In this document: one piece after another, positions 25,291 to 33,779 of the stretch | Numbering within the stretch: the first letter of the stretch is position 1 | Layout of the letters: each line of letters starts with the position of its first letter | NCBI RefSeq assembly: GCF_000023105.1 | Contig: NC_012669.1 | Span: 4,403,025 to 4,467,024, forward strand | Direction: 5' to 3' | DNA from: Beutenbergia cavernae DSM 12333 | GTDB taxonomy: Bacteria > Actinomycetota > Actinomycetes > Actinomycetales > Beutenbergiaceae | Length of the DNA: 64,000 nucleotides | Program-made: the position numbers and the translations under genes | Notes under the pieces: generated by a model | What the model was told of the DNA's origin: nothing | What the model saw: the letters and a program-made list of their open reading frames with translations, nothing else | The model's database searches: none

Positions 25291-25329
25291 GGGACGAGGG
25301 ACGGCGCGCGCGTCGGCCGGGGGTCGCAC

Positions 25330-25357
25330 GGCGATGTCGCTCCGGGGCGACATCGCC
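25330..25357. promoter_or_regulatory. 11-bp perfect inverted repeat, candidate operator
   Basis: GGCGATGTCGC (25330-25340) and GCGACATCGCC (25347-25357) are perfect inverted copies with a 6-base centre. It lies between the divergent two-component and multicopper-oxidase transcription units and is a natural candidate for response-regulator binding. Confidence 0.5.
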
Positions 25358-25473
25358 TCACCACAGGGGACGACGCCGCGGCGCGGAAGGAGTCGCTCCC
25401 GGCCCGACGACGCGGCTCGGCCCCGTCCATAGCGTCGAGGCAGTACACATCCCCTGCCTCACGGAGACCCCTC

Positions 25474-25695
25474 ATGCGTTCCCTCGGCCTCGCGATCGCC
25501 GGCCTGTTCGGCGGCTGGCTCCTGGCCACCGCCGTCATCGGCGCCTTCCGCGCGCTGACGCTCGCCGCCACCGGCGCGGCGGCACCCGTGCCGTTCGTGC
25601 TCCGCTTCGCCCCGGAGGTGCTCGCGGTGCTCGGGGCCGTGCTCGTGCCGGTGCTCGCCGCCCGGGCGCGCGCACGACGGGAGGCCCGGCGATGA
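25474..25695 (+). CDS. Small two-helix membrane protein
   Basis: A 73-residue protein with two hydrophobic segments (about residues 3-28 and 40-63) and a basic C-terminal tail (ARARARREARR). It is not recognised as any named family. ACGGAG lies 8 bases before the ATG. Its stop overlaps the multicopper oxidase start as ATGA, so the two are almost certainly co-translated. It could help the oxidase reach or stay at the membrane; that is inference from position only. Confidence 0.7.
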   Translation: MRSLGLAIAGLFGGWLLATAVIGAFRALTLAATGAAAPVPFVLRFAPEVLAVLGAVLVPVLAARARARREARR

Positions 25696-27209
25696 GGCTC
25701 TCACGACGCACGATGCTCGGCCTGATGGCCGGAGGCACCGCCGTGGGAACGGCCGCCGTCGTCTCCGGCTGCTCGTTCGCGGGCGGTGCGTTCGACGGCC
25801 CGCGCGACGAGGTCGGCCAGGTGCCGCTGACGACGCCGCTCGCGATCCCGCCGCTCGCGCCGTCGGAGATGGACGACGACGGCGTCCGGACGTTCGCGCT
25901 GACGGCGCGGCCCGGATCTCGCGAGTTCCTTCCGGGCACGACCACCGCCACGATGGGCTACGACGGCGACTACCTCGGGCCCACGCTGCGCGCGAAGCGC
26001 GGCGAGCAGGTGCGCGTGCGGGCACGCAACGAGCTGGACGCGGAGACGACCGTCCACTTCCACGGCATGCACCTGCCGGCGATCATGGACGGCGGCCCGC
26101 ACCAGCGGATCCCGCCCGGCGGCGAGCGCACCCCGACCTGGGCGATCCGGCAGCACGCGGCGACGCTCTGGTACCACCCGCACCCGCACGGTGCGACGGA
26201 GGGTCAGGTCACGGCCGGCCTCGCCGGCCTGTTCATCCTGGACGACGACGAGGAGGCGGCCCTCGACCTGCCGCGGGACTACGGCGTCGACGACGTCCCG
26301 GTGATCGTGCAGGACATGCTGCTCGGCGACGACGGCGCCTCGCGCCGCGAGAACGGCCGGTTCGTGGGGACGCTCGGCAACACGCTGATCGTCAACGGCA
26401 TCTACGGCCCGTACCTCGACGTGACGACGCAGCGGGTGCGCCTGCGCATCCTCAACGCCTCCGGCGCGCGGATCTACGGGTTCGAGATGAGTGACGGCCG
26501 GGACCTCGTGCAGATCGCGTCCGACGGCGGGCTGCTCGCCGCGCCGCACGCCACCCGCCAGGTGGTGCTGTCACCGGCGGAGCGGGCGGAGGTCATCGTG
26601 GAGCTCCAGCCGGGCGAGACGGTGGTCCTGCGCTCCGAGCCGTACGAGTTCGACGACGGCCCGGGCGGGATGATCGGCCGGGACGACCGGTTCGACGTGC
26701 TCGAGCTCCGCGCCGCCGCCACGCTCACGCCGTCGCCGGCCGTGCCCGCCGCGCTCGCCGCGGTGGAGAAGCTGCGGGTCGAGGACGTCACCCAGGAGCG
26801 GTCCATGGAGTTCAGCGGGACGTCGATCAACGGGCAGGACATGGACATGGGTCGGATCGACGAGGTCGTGACGATCGGCGCGACGGAGATCTGGAACGTC
26901 CGCAACGACAACGGGTCGCTGCCGCACAACGTCCACGTGCACGACGTGCAGTTCCAGGTGCTGACGATCGACGGTGCGGCGCCGCCCCCGCCCCTGGCCG
27001 GATGGAAGGACACTGTGCTGCTGCTGCCCGAGGTCGAGTACCGGCTGATCATGCGCTTCACCGACTACGCCGACCCCGCGGTGCCGTACATGTACCACTG
27101 CCACCTGCTGTGGCACGAGGACCAGGGGATGATGGGCCAGTTCGTGGTGGTCGAGCCCGGTCAGGAACCCATCCCGCCGACGGACGACGGCGCCCACGCC
27201 CACCACTGA
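25692..27209 (+). CDS. Multicopper oxidase (laccase/CueO-like), Tat-exported
   Basis: A 505-residue multicopper oxidase. The N-terminus carries a Tat signal (LSRRTMLGLMAGG) with a cysteine at 27 in VSGC that may make it a lipoprotein. Copper ligands appear in order: HFHG (122-125), WYHPHPHG (160-167), PHNVHVH (about 424-430) and HCHLLWHEDQGMM (469-481). It would oxidise phenols, metal ions or cuprous copper with O2 outside the membrane. The gene is coupled to the small membrane protein gene and is divergent from a two-component system. It is 15 kb from the copper locus, so a copper role is possible but not shown. Confidence 0.93.
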   Translation: MRLSRRTMLGLMAGGTAVGTAAVVSGCSFAGGAFDGPRDEVGQVPLTTPLAIPPLAPSEMDDDGVRTFALTARPGSREFLPGTTTATMGYDGDYLGPTLRAKRGEQVRVRARNELDAETTVHFHGMHLPAIMDGGPHQRIPPGGERTPTWAIRQHAATLWYHPHPHGATEGQVTAGLAGLFILDDDEEAALDLPRDYGVDDVPVIVQDMLLGDDGASRRENGRFVGTLGNTLIVNGIYGPYLDVTTQRVRLRILNASGARIYGFEMSDGRDLVQIASDGGLLAAPHATRQVVLSPAERAEVIVELQPGETVVLRSEPYEFDDGPGGMIGRDDRFDVLELRAAATLTPSPAVPAALAAVEKLRVEDVTQERSMEFSGTSINGQDMDMGRIDEVVTIGATEIWNVRNDNGSLPHNVHVHDVQFQVLTIDGAAPPPPLAGWKDTVLLLPEVEYRLIMRFTDYADPAVPYMYHCHLLWHEDQGMMGQFVVVEPGQEPIPPTDDGAHAHH

Positions 27210-27244
27210 GCCGCGGCACTCGCCTGCCCGCACCACCCGCTACG

Positions 27245-27260
27245 ATGAACCTGCGTTCAT
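27245..27260. promoter_or_regulatory. Palindrome ahead of TetR gene, candidate autoregulatory operator
   Basis: ATGAAC (27245-27250) and GTTCAT (27255-27260) flank four bases, 20 bases before the TetR start. This is the size and position typical of TetR-family operators. Confidence 0.6.
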
Positions 27261-27279
27261 TTCATTGCGGGAGGGCTCG

Positions 27280-27888
27280 GTGGCACGAACGGAGGCGCAG
27301 AACGCCGCGCTGCGAGCCTCGACGCGCGACGCCGTGCAGACCGCTGCCGTGCGCGTCTTCGCGCGGCACGGGTTCGCGGCGTCGACGATCCGCCAGATCG
27401 CGCTCGAGGCCGGTCTCAGCGTCGGGTCGATCTACCGCCACTACGCCACGAAGGATGCGCTGTTCTCCGACCTCCTCGACACCGCGGCGAACGGTCTCGC
27501 CGCGACCGCGGCGGAGCTCACGGAGGCGGACCGCCCGCTCGAGGCGCTGCACGTGTTCACGGAGCGCTTCCTGGCGGGGATCGCGGCGGACGACGGCGCG
27601 GCGGAGTTCGTCATGGTCGTGAACCACGGCTTCACGACGGACACGCCGGCCGGGACGGTCGACCGGCTCGTCGCCGCCCACGGCTCCCTGTGGGCGGCGC
27701 TCGAGGGACTCGTGCGGCGCGGCCAGTCCTCCGGCGACTTCTCCGCCGGCCACCCCGGACGCCTGACGACCGCGTACCTGGCGATGCTCGCGGGCGTCAC
27801 GACGATGCGTCTCGCTCTCGGCCCGGAGCGCCCCGTCCCGGAGGCGGACGTCGTCCTCCGGATCCTCACGAAGGAGTCACCCGCATGA
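27280..27888 (+). CDS. TetR-family transcriptional regulator
   Basis: A 202-residue TetR regulator. The DNA-binding domain covers about residues 10-58, with STIRQIALEAGLSVGSIYRHYATKD as helices 2-4. The C-terminal ligand domain is not assignable. GTG at 27280 is chosen because GGGAGGG lies about five bases upstream; a TTG five codons earlier has no site. A 16-bp palindrome just upstream suggests autoregulation. The stop overlaps the start of the acetyltransferase gene (ATGA), which is its probable target. Confidence 0.9.
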   Translation: MARTEAQNAALRASTRDAVQTAAVRVFARHGFAASTIRQIALEAGLSVGSIYRHYATKDALFSDLLDTAANGLAATAAELTEADRPLEALHVFTERFLAGIAADDGAAEFVMVVNHGFTTDTPAGTVDRLVAAHGSLWAALEGLVRRGQSSGDFSAGHPGRLTTAYLAMLAGVTTMRLALGPERPVPEADVVLRILTKESPA

Positions 27889-28481
27889 CCCACATCACCG
27901 TCCGGCGCGGCGACGAGCTCGGCGAGCCCTACCGACGCCGGATCACCGAGGTCCTCGTGGGCGGCTTCGCCGAGGACTTCGCGTACTTCTCCCGCGACCC
28001 GCGCCAGCTCGCTGACGCGTTCGAGCACATGCTCCTGCTCGACGTGTTCGTGGTGGCGCTCGCCGACGGCGAACCCGCCGGCGTCGCCACCGTCACGACC
28101 GGGGCCCAGGAGTGCTTCGCACCTCGTGCTCGCGAGCTGCGCCGCCACCTCGGAGGAGTCCACGGCACGATCTCCTACCAGGTGATCCGGAGCCAGTTCC
28201 TCGGGGGGTACGACGGCGCACGCGACGGGCTCGCCGAGATCGGGTTCGTCGCGACGGCGCCCGCCTACCAGGGCCGGGGGGTCGCGACGGCGCTGCTGCG
28301 CCACGTCCTGGCCCTGCCGGAGTACGACGAGTACGTGCTCCGCGACATCAAGGACACGAACGCCCCGGCCCTCGGCCTCTACCGCAAGCTCGGATTCACG
28401 GAGGTCGCCCGGCGCCCGGTCCGGTTCGCGAAGCGCGCCGGCTTCTCCGCCTACGTCTCCCTCGGGCTGCACCAGGTCTGA
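27885..28481 (+). CDS. GNAT-family N-acetyltransferase
   Basis: A 198-residue GNAT acetyltransferase. The acetyl-CoA loop is seen as VATAPAYQGRGVATALLRHV at about residues 121-140, followed by KDTNAPALGLYRKLGFTEV. AAGGAG sits correctly before the ATG at 27885. It is translationally coupled to the TetR gene. It could modify a small toxic compound sensed by TetR; the substrate is unknown. It converges on the DUF2330 gene with a 7-base gap. Confidence 0.9.
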   Translation: MTHITVRRGDELGEPYRRRITEVLVGGFAEDFAYFSRDPRQLADAFEHMLLLDVFVVALADGEPAGVATVTTGAQECFAPRARELRRHLGGVHGTISYQVIRSQFLGGYDGARDGLAEIGFVATAPAYQGRGVATALLRHVLALPEYDEYVLRDIKDTNAPALGLYRKLGFTEVARRPVRFAKRAGFSAYVSLGLHQV

Positions 28482-28488
28482 GCGGGAC

Positions 28489-29616
28489 CTACGCGCGAAG
28501 GCGGGCCCGCCGTCGTCGTCCTTGCACAGCGGCCACCCCGAGCACGGCTCCCGTGCCGAGCACGCCGACGCCGAGCACCACGAGCACCCACCCCGCCGGG
28601 AGGCCCAGGATCACGCGGTCGACGACGATCGTCTCGACCTCGCGGACGTCGCCGCCGCTGGACGGCGCGAACACGAAGTCCGCGTAGATCTGCGTGGGCG
28701 GGTCGGTGAAGGTCTGGTCGGTCGTCGTGAGGTACGCGGAGCCGTCGTTCTCGGCGAGCACGTCCGCGAGAGCCGGCCAGTCCTGCGCGCTCACCTCGCC
28801 GGCGAAGCGCACCTCGGCGTCGCCCGCCTGGTCGTCCACCCGGTCGGTCCGCTGCGGCGCGAGGACGTACGTGCGGACGCGCTGCGTGTCCTCGGCCGCC
28901 GAGGACAGGCGCATCGGGTAGACGAACGTGTCGCTGCCGAACGTCACCTGGAGCGGCTGGAGCTCCCCGGTGAGGGCGACGGCGTCGCTCCCCTCGGGCG
29001 TGAGGCGCACCGCCACGTAGGACCACCCCTCGGCGACGTACGGCACGAGCGCGCTCTCGAGGCCGGCGCTGAGCACGTAGCCGTTCTCGTCCAGCCAGTC
29101 GGTGAGCGCGCCGGCGTCCCGCGCGGCGAGCGTGGTGGCCTCGACGGGACCGAGGTCGACCTGGTCGAGGACGTCGACGCCCGGGTCACCCGGTGCGCCG
29201 CCGGCGCCGCCGTCGAGGCCGAACCCGCCGACCTCCGGCCACCAGTCGGAGACCCGTACCACCTCCGGGCGGGAGGCCTCGTCGAGGGCGTCCAGCACCG
29301 CCGGGTCGCCGAGCTCGACCTCGGCGGGCTCCGGGGTGGGAAGCAGGAGCGCGGCCTCCGGCGCGTCACTGATCGCGTCCAGCTCCATGAGCAGGCGCTC
29401 GGTGCTCCCGTCCCACTGCAGCAGGACCCGTTCGTGCGTGATCGCGACGTCGTACGCCTCCGACGTCACGACACCCCCGCACCCGCACGCCTGTGCCGGG
29501 CCGGGCACGACGACGAGCGCGCCGGCACCCACCAGCGCACCGACGGCGACGAGCGCGCGTCGCCGCGCGCGAACAGGCGCGCCGATCAGCGCGCGGACGA
29601 CCCCCAGGAACCCCAT
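28489..29616 (-). CDS. DUF2330 exported membrane-anchored protein
   Basis: A 375-residue protein of the DUF2330 family. A signal peptide ends near PGPAQACGCGGV, giving the family's Cys-rich mature start, and is followed by VAITHERVLLQWDG. A single C-terminal helix (VLVVLGVGVLGTGAVLGVAA) and a basic tail anchor it facing outwards. The family's role is unknown. The start at 29616 has no ribosome site, but TACCGT lies six bases upstream, indicating a leaderless transcript. Confidence 0.9.
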   Translation of the reverse strand: MGFLGVVRALIGAPVRARRRALVAVGALVGAGALVVVPGPAQACGCGGVVTSEAYDVAITHERVLLQWDGSTERLLMELDAISDAPEAALLLPTPEPAEVELGDPAVLDALDEASRPEVVRVSDWWPEVGGFGLDGGAGGAPGDPGVDVLDQVDLGPVEATTLAARDAGALTDWLDENGYVLSAGLESALVPYVAEGWSYVAVRLTPEGSDAVALTGELQPLQVTFGSDTFVYPMRLSSAAEDTQRVRTYVLAPQRTDRVDDQAGDAEVRFAGEVSAQDWPALADVLAENDGSAYLTTTDQTFTDPPTQIYADFVFAPSSGGDVREVETIVVDRVILGLPAGWVLVVLGVGVLGTGAVLGVAAVQGRRRRARLRA

Positions 29617-29622
29617 GGCACG

Positions 29623-29628
29623 ACGGTA
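29623..29628 (-). promoter_or_regulatory. Candidate leaderless -10 box (DUF2330 gene)
   Basis: TACCGT on the minus strand is followed by six bases and then ATG at 29616, with no Shine-Dalgarno sequence in between. Confidence 0.45.
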
Positions 29629-29760
29629 GGGGCGCTGCCCGGCCCGTGGCAGCGTCGTCCACGGCAGCCGGTCGAATCGATGCGGGATCGATGCACGATC
29701 GTGTCCCATCCGTGACGCGAGACTCGGCGTCTCACATCGTGGCCACTCCTCCGGCGCGAG

Positions 29761-31101
29761 CTAATCCGGGAAGAGGAGCCGCAGCGCCTCGACGTACTCC
29801 TCACCGCGCCCGGCCCGCGCGGCCTCGCGCGCGGCCTCGGTCGGCGCGTGCGCCAGCGTCGCGGCCAGCCGGTGCAGGGCTCGCTCGGCGTCCTCGCGGC
29901 TCACCGGGCCGACCGGAAGGCGACCCACCTCGGCGTCGAGCACCTCGCGCACCCGTCCCCGCAGCCGTGTGATCGCCGGGTCCATCTCCCGCGCCGCCCG
30001 CACCAGAGCGTGCTGCGCCACCGCGTCGTCGACGATCTCGCGGGCGCGCTCGACGTCGCGGGTCGCTGCCGCCGGGGCGTGCGCCCGGATCGTGCCGAGG
30101 TCGAGCAGCTCGACGCCGTCGACCGACCCGACGGCCGGGTCGACGTCCCGGTGCAGGGCGAGGTCCACCACCACGAGCGGCCGGGGCTGGACGGCCGTCC
30201 CGACGGCGTGGCCGGCCCGCTCCTCGGCGCGGCGCTCGGCCGCCGCCCGCGCACCGGCCACCGCCGCGGCGTCGAGCACCGGACGCACGGAACCACGGCA
30301 CGAGACGACGACGTCGGCGTCGGCGATCGCCGTCAGGAGCTCGCCCGGCGGGACGGCCTCGGCCTCCCGCGCCCGCGCGAACTCCTCGGCCCGGCCCGAC
30401 TCCGAGTGCACCCGCACGTCCGTGCAGCCCCGGGCGCGCAGCGCCGCGAGGCTCGCCCCCGCGTACGACCCGGTGCCGATGAGCACCACCCGCGCCAACG
30501 GCCACGGCGGCGCCGAACGCGCCGCGAGGTCGAGCGCGACCCCGACCACCGAACGGCCCGCGGCCGCCAGGCCGGTCCCGGCCTCGACGGCGCGCGACGT
30601 GCGCTGGGCCTGCGCGAAGAGCCGCTCCAGGGCGCCGGTGGTGGTCCCTGCCCGCCTCGCGGCGGCGATCGCGCGACGCACCTGACCGGCGATCTCCCGC
30701 TCCCCGACGACGATCGAGTCGAGCCCGCTCGCGACGCCGAACAGGTGCCGCGCGGCGTCGTCGCCCACCCGCACCCGCAGGGCGGCCGACGGGTCGGGGC
30801 CGGGCCCAGCGGCGTCGTCGTCAGCGCCGGGCGCGGCGAGCGGCGACTCCGGCACCGTCCGCACGAGGTCACGGACCACGGCCAGCGCACGCTGGGGGTC
30901 CGTGCCGTCGGCGACGTCGAGGTAGACCTCGAACCGGTTGCACGTCGCCAGGAGCACGACGCCGGCGCCGTCGAGCCCGTGCGCGACGAGCGGCGCGTCG
31001 GCCCAGACCCGCCCGACGCCGGAGCTCAGGCGCTCCAGGTCGGCGAGGTCGGCGTCGCGGTGCGAGGCGGAGACGGAGAGCAGCACAATGCGTCGATTCA
31101 A
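29761..31101 (-). CDS. hemA: Glutamyl-tRNA reductase
   Basis: A 446-residue HemA that reduces glutamyl-tRNA(Glu) to glutamate-1-semialdehyde, the first committed step of haem synthesis by the C5 route. Catalytic Cys54 is in [27 protein letters not shown] and the NADPH-binding [11 protein letters not shown] follow, and the C-terminal dimerisation helices end at LLFPD. The start is not certain: TTG at 31101 and GTG at 31086 are both in frame without a good ribosome site. It is divergent from hemE, with only 31 bases between starts, and the gap holds a nested inverted repeat. Confidence 0.93.
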
Positions 31102-31130
31102 CCATTCGGAGTTTCTCCGTCACAATCGAC
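31092..31130. promoter_or_regulatory. Nested inverted repeat in the hemA-hemE divergent region
   Basis: GTCGATT (31092-31098) pairs with AATCGAC (31124-31130), and inside it CGGAG (31107-31111) pairs with CTCCG (31115-31119). It covers the whole gap and the hemA start codon, so a bound protein would affect both directions. Confidence 0.45.
31121..31126 (+). promoter_or_regulatory. Candidate leaderless -10 box (hemE)
   Basis: CACAAT is followed by six bases and the GTG start of hemE at 31133. TTCAAC at 31097-31102 could be a weak -35 with an 18-bp spacer. Confidence 0.4.
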
Positions 31131-31132
31131 GT

Positions 31133-32200
31133 GTGAATCACCACACCGCCGCTTCGCCGTCCCCGGACAATTCGCCCTTGCTCGCCGCCTATCACGGTCG
31201 GCCCGTCGGGCCCGCGGTGTGGTTCATGCGGCAGGCCGGTCGCTCGCTCCCCGAGTACCGCGCGGCGCGCGCCGGGACCGAGATGCTCGAGGCGTGCCTC
31301 ACCCCGGAGCTCGCCGCCGAGATCACGCTGCAGCCCGTCCGGCGGCACGGCGTCGACGCCGCGATCTTCTTCTCGGACATCGTCGTCCCGCTCGCCCTCG
31401 CCGGCGTGGACGTCCACATCGAGCCCGGCCTCGGCCCGGTGATCGCGGAGCCGGTCCGCGACGCCACGGCCGCACGTGCGCTCGCCGCGCGCGCCCCGGG
31501 CGACGCCGCCCGGATCACCGAGGCCGTCCGGCTCACCGTCGCGGAGCTGGGCGCGACGCCGCTCATCGGCTTCGCGGGGGCACCGTTCACGCTCGCGGCG
31601 TACCTGGTCGAGGGCCGCCCGTCCCGCGACCACCTCGCCGCGCGCACGATGATGCACGCCGACCCCGAGGCGTGGGACGCGCTGCTCGGCTGGGTGGCCG
31701 AGATCTCGGGCGCGTTCCTGCGGGCGCAGGTCATGGCCGGTGCGAGCGCCGTGCAGCTGTTCGACTCGTGGGCCGGGTCGCTCGGCCGCGCCGACTACGC
31801 CGCCCACGTCCAGCGCTACAGCGCCCGCACGCTCGACGCCGTCGCCGATCTCGGCGTGCCCATGGTCCACTTCGGCACGGGGACGTCCGACCTGCTCGAC
31901 CTGCTGCGCGACGCGATCCCCGCCGGCTCGCCCGGCACGGGACCCGCCGTCGTCGGCGTCGACCACCGCATCGGGCTCGACGAGGCGAACGCGCGTCTGG
32001 GCGGCGCGACGCCGCTGCAGGGCAACATCGACCCGGCGTTCCTCGCCGCCCCCTGGCCGGTGCTCGAGGCGCACGTGCGGGACGTCGTCGCGCGCGGCAC
32101 CGCTGCCCCGGGGCACGTCGTCAACCTCGGCCACGGCGTGCCGCCGGACACCGACCCGGGCGTGCTCACGCGCGTCGTGGAGCTCGTGCACGGTGGCTGA
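31133..32200 (+). CDS. hemE: Uroporphyrinogen decarboxylase
   Basis: A 355-residue HemE that decarboxylates uroporphyrinogen III to coproporphyrinogen III. The active-site signature FMRQAGRSLPEYR is at residues 31-43, FSDIVVP holds the conserved Asp, and GFAGAPFTLAAY is the second family signature. The GTG at 31133 is preferred for family length and its leaderless spacing; an upstream in-frame ATG at 31088 would overlap hemA. It overlaps hemY by 8 bases. Confidence 0.94.
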   Translation: MNHHTAASPSPDNSPLLAAYHGRPVGPAVWFMRQAGRSLPEYRAARAGTEMLEACLTPELAAEITLQPVRRHGVDAAIFFSDIVVPLALAGVDVHIEPGLGPVIAEPVRDATAARALAARAPGDAARITEAVRLTVAELGATPLIGFAGAPFTLAAYLVEGRPSRDHLAARTMMHADPEAWDALLGWVAEISGAFLRAQVMAGASAVQLFDSWAGSLGRADYAAHVQRYSARTLDAVADLGVPMVHFGTGTSDLLDLLRDAIPAGSPGTGPAVVGVDHRIGLDEANARLGGATPLQGNIDPAFLAAPWPVLEAHVRDVVARGTAAPGHVVNLGHGVPPDTDPGVLTRVVELVHGG

Positions 32201-33707
32201 CGACGGCGCCCCGCGCGGGGCCGTGCCGGGTGCTGGGCGCGGCGCCGGGCCGGGCGCCGGGCCGGGCGCCGAGCGCCGCGCCGACGCGGTGGTCGTGGGC
32301 GGCGGGATCGGCGGGCTCGTCGCGGCGCGCGAGCTGACGCGCGCCGGGCTGACGACGCTCGTGCTCGAGGCGAGCGACGCCGTCGGCGGCCCGCTCCGCG
32401 CCGTCACGATCGACGGCCCGGGCGGTGCCGCACTGCGCCTGGACGCCGGCGCGGAGTCGTTCGCGACCCGGACCGACGCCGTCGCGGCGCTCGCCGCCGA
32501 GCTTGGCCTGGCGACGGCCGACCCGGCCGCGGGCGGAGCCTGGGCGTGGGCCGGCGGGCGCGCGTTCCCGCTCCCGGCCCCCGCGCTGCTGGGCATCCCC
32601 GGCCGGCCGTGGAGCGCTGCCGTCCGCGCCGCCCTCGGTGCGGGTGGCCAGGTCCGGGCGGCCCTCGACGCCGCGCTCCCCCGGCGGGTCGGGGCGCGCG
32701 AGCAGACGCTCGCCGGGCTGGTCCGACGGCGGATGGGCCGCCGCGTCGTGGACCGTCTCGTGGGGCCGGTCGCGGGAGGCGTGCACGCGGCCGACCCGCG
32801 CGACCTGGCGGTGGACGCCGTGGCGCCCGGGCTCCGGGCGGCGCTCCGGCGCACGGGGTCGCTCGCCGGCGCCGTGCGGGCGCTGCGCAGCGGCGCGGCG
32901 CCGGGCGCGGCGGTGCGCGGGATCGTCGGCGGGATGCATCTGCTCCCGACGGCGCTCGCCGCCCAGGCGGGCGAGGTCCGGCTGCGGGCGCCGGTGACGG
33001 CGATCGAGCGGGCCGACGACGGGTGGGAGGTGGTCGTCGCCGGCGGCCGGGTCCGCACGCCGCGGGTGGTGCTCGCCACCGACGCCGCCACCGCGGCCGC
33101 GCTGCTCGCGCCGCACACCCGTCTCGACGACGGCGACGTGTCCGCCGTCGCCCCGGATCGGGCCGCGGACATCGCGCTCGTCACGCTCGTCCTGCGCACC
33201 GACGAGCTCGCCGCGGCGCCGCGGGGAACCGGCGTGCTGGTGGCCGCTGACGGACCCGAGCACGGCGTCCGCGCGAAGGCGCTCACCCACGTCGACGCGA
33301 AGTGGGCGTGGGTGCGCGACCTGGTCGGGCCCGGGCACGCCGTCGTCCGCCTGTCCTTCGGGCGGCCCGGTGAGCGCCTCGAGCCGCCCGCGGGTGCGGC
33401 GTTCGAGCCGTGGCTCGTCGAGCGCGCGACGTCGGACGCCGCGACGCTCCTCGGCGTCGGGCTCGCGCCGGCCGACGTCGTCGCGAGCGCCGTCACCCGC
33501 TGGCCTGGCGCGCTGCCTCCCCCGACGCCCGCCGCGCGGGCCGCACGCGAACGCGTGCTCACCGCCGCCTCGGGCCTGCCCGGGGTGGGCGTGACCGGCG
33601 CGTGGGTCGCCGGGACCGGGCTCGCGGCGACTGTCCCGCACGCGGCGAGCTGCGCCGTCGCCCTCGTGCCGGAAATCCCGACCGAAGAAACGACGCAGAA
33701 TCGTTAG
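32193..33707 (+). CDS. hemY: HemY-type porphyrinogen oxidase (coproporphyrinogen/protoporphyrinogen oxidase)
   Basis: A 504-residue FAD-dependent oxidase. The dinucleotide-binding motif VVVGGGIGGLVAARELTRAG starts near residue 28, and the C-terminal FAD contact is GVTGAWVAGTGLA. In Actinobacteria this enzyme (also called CgoX) usually oxidises coproporphyrinogen III in the coproporphyrin-dependent route. HemQ and HemH, which would complete that route, are not in this window. The first 25 residues are a Gly/Ala/Pro repeat encoded by a 12-bp tandem DNA repeat (about 32239-32275). GTG at 32193 overlaps hemE. Confidence 0.92.
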   Translation: MADDGAPRGAVPGAGRGAGPGAGPGAERRADAVVVGGGIGGLVAARELTRAGLTTLVLEASDAVGGPLRAVTIDGPGGAALRLDAGAESFATRTDAVAALAAELGLATADPAAGGAWAWAGGRAFPLPAPALLGIPGRPWSAAVRAALGAGGQVRAALDAALPRRVGAREQTLAGLVRRRMGRRVVDRLVGPVAGGVHAADPRDLAVDAVAPGLRAALRRTGSLAGAVRALRSGAAPGAAVRGIVGGMHLLPTALAAQAGEVRLRAPVTAIERADDGWEVVVAGGRVRTPRVVLATDAATAAALLAPHTRLDDGDVSAVAPDRAADIALVTLVLRTDELAAAPRGTGVLVAADGPEHGVRAKALTHVDAKWAWVRDLVGPGHAVVRLSFGRPGERLEPPAGAAFEPWLVERATSDAATLLGVGLAPADVVASAVTRWPGALPPPTPAARAARERVLTAASGLPGVGVTGAWVAGTGLAATVPHAASCAVALVPEIPTEETTQNR

Positions 33708-33754
33708 TGACACGTCGTCGTGACATTCTGTCGTGACGTCCGGACAGCGTGTCA
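33708..33754. promoter_or_regulatory. Inverted repeat in hemY-hemC gap
   Basis: TGACACG (33708-33714) and CGTGTCA (33748-33754) are perfect inverted copies directly after the hemY stop, with CTGTC/GACAG (33728/33743) inside. It may fold as an mRNA element or bind a regulator. Confidence 0.35.
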
Positions 33755-33779
33755 GACATTCACGGCGTGGGCTCCGGAA

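Noticed and set aside
31131-31146. A Rex-type operator (TGTGAA...TTCACA) at the hemE start
   Set aside because: Only TGTGAATCACCACA is present. The second Rex half-site is missing, so the resemblance is too weak.
30869-33562. A very long open frame of about 900 codons antisense to hemA-hemE-hemY
   Set aside because: It runs opposite to well-recognised hem genes, has low-complexity Arg/Ser/Pro composition and no domain. Antisense open frames are common at this GC content.
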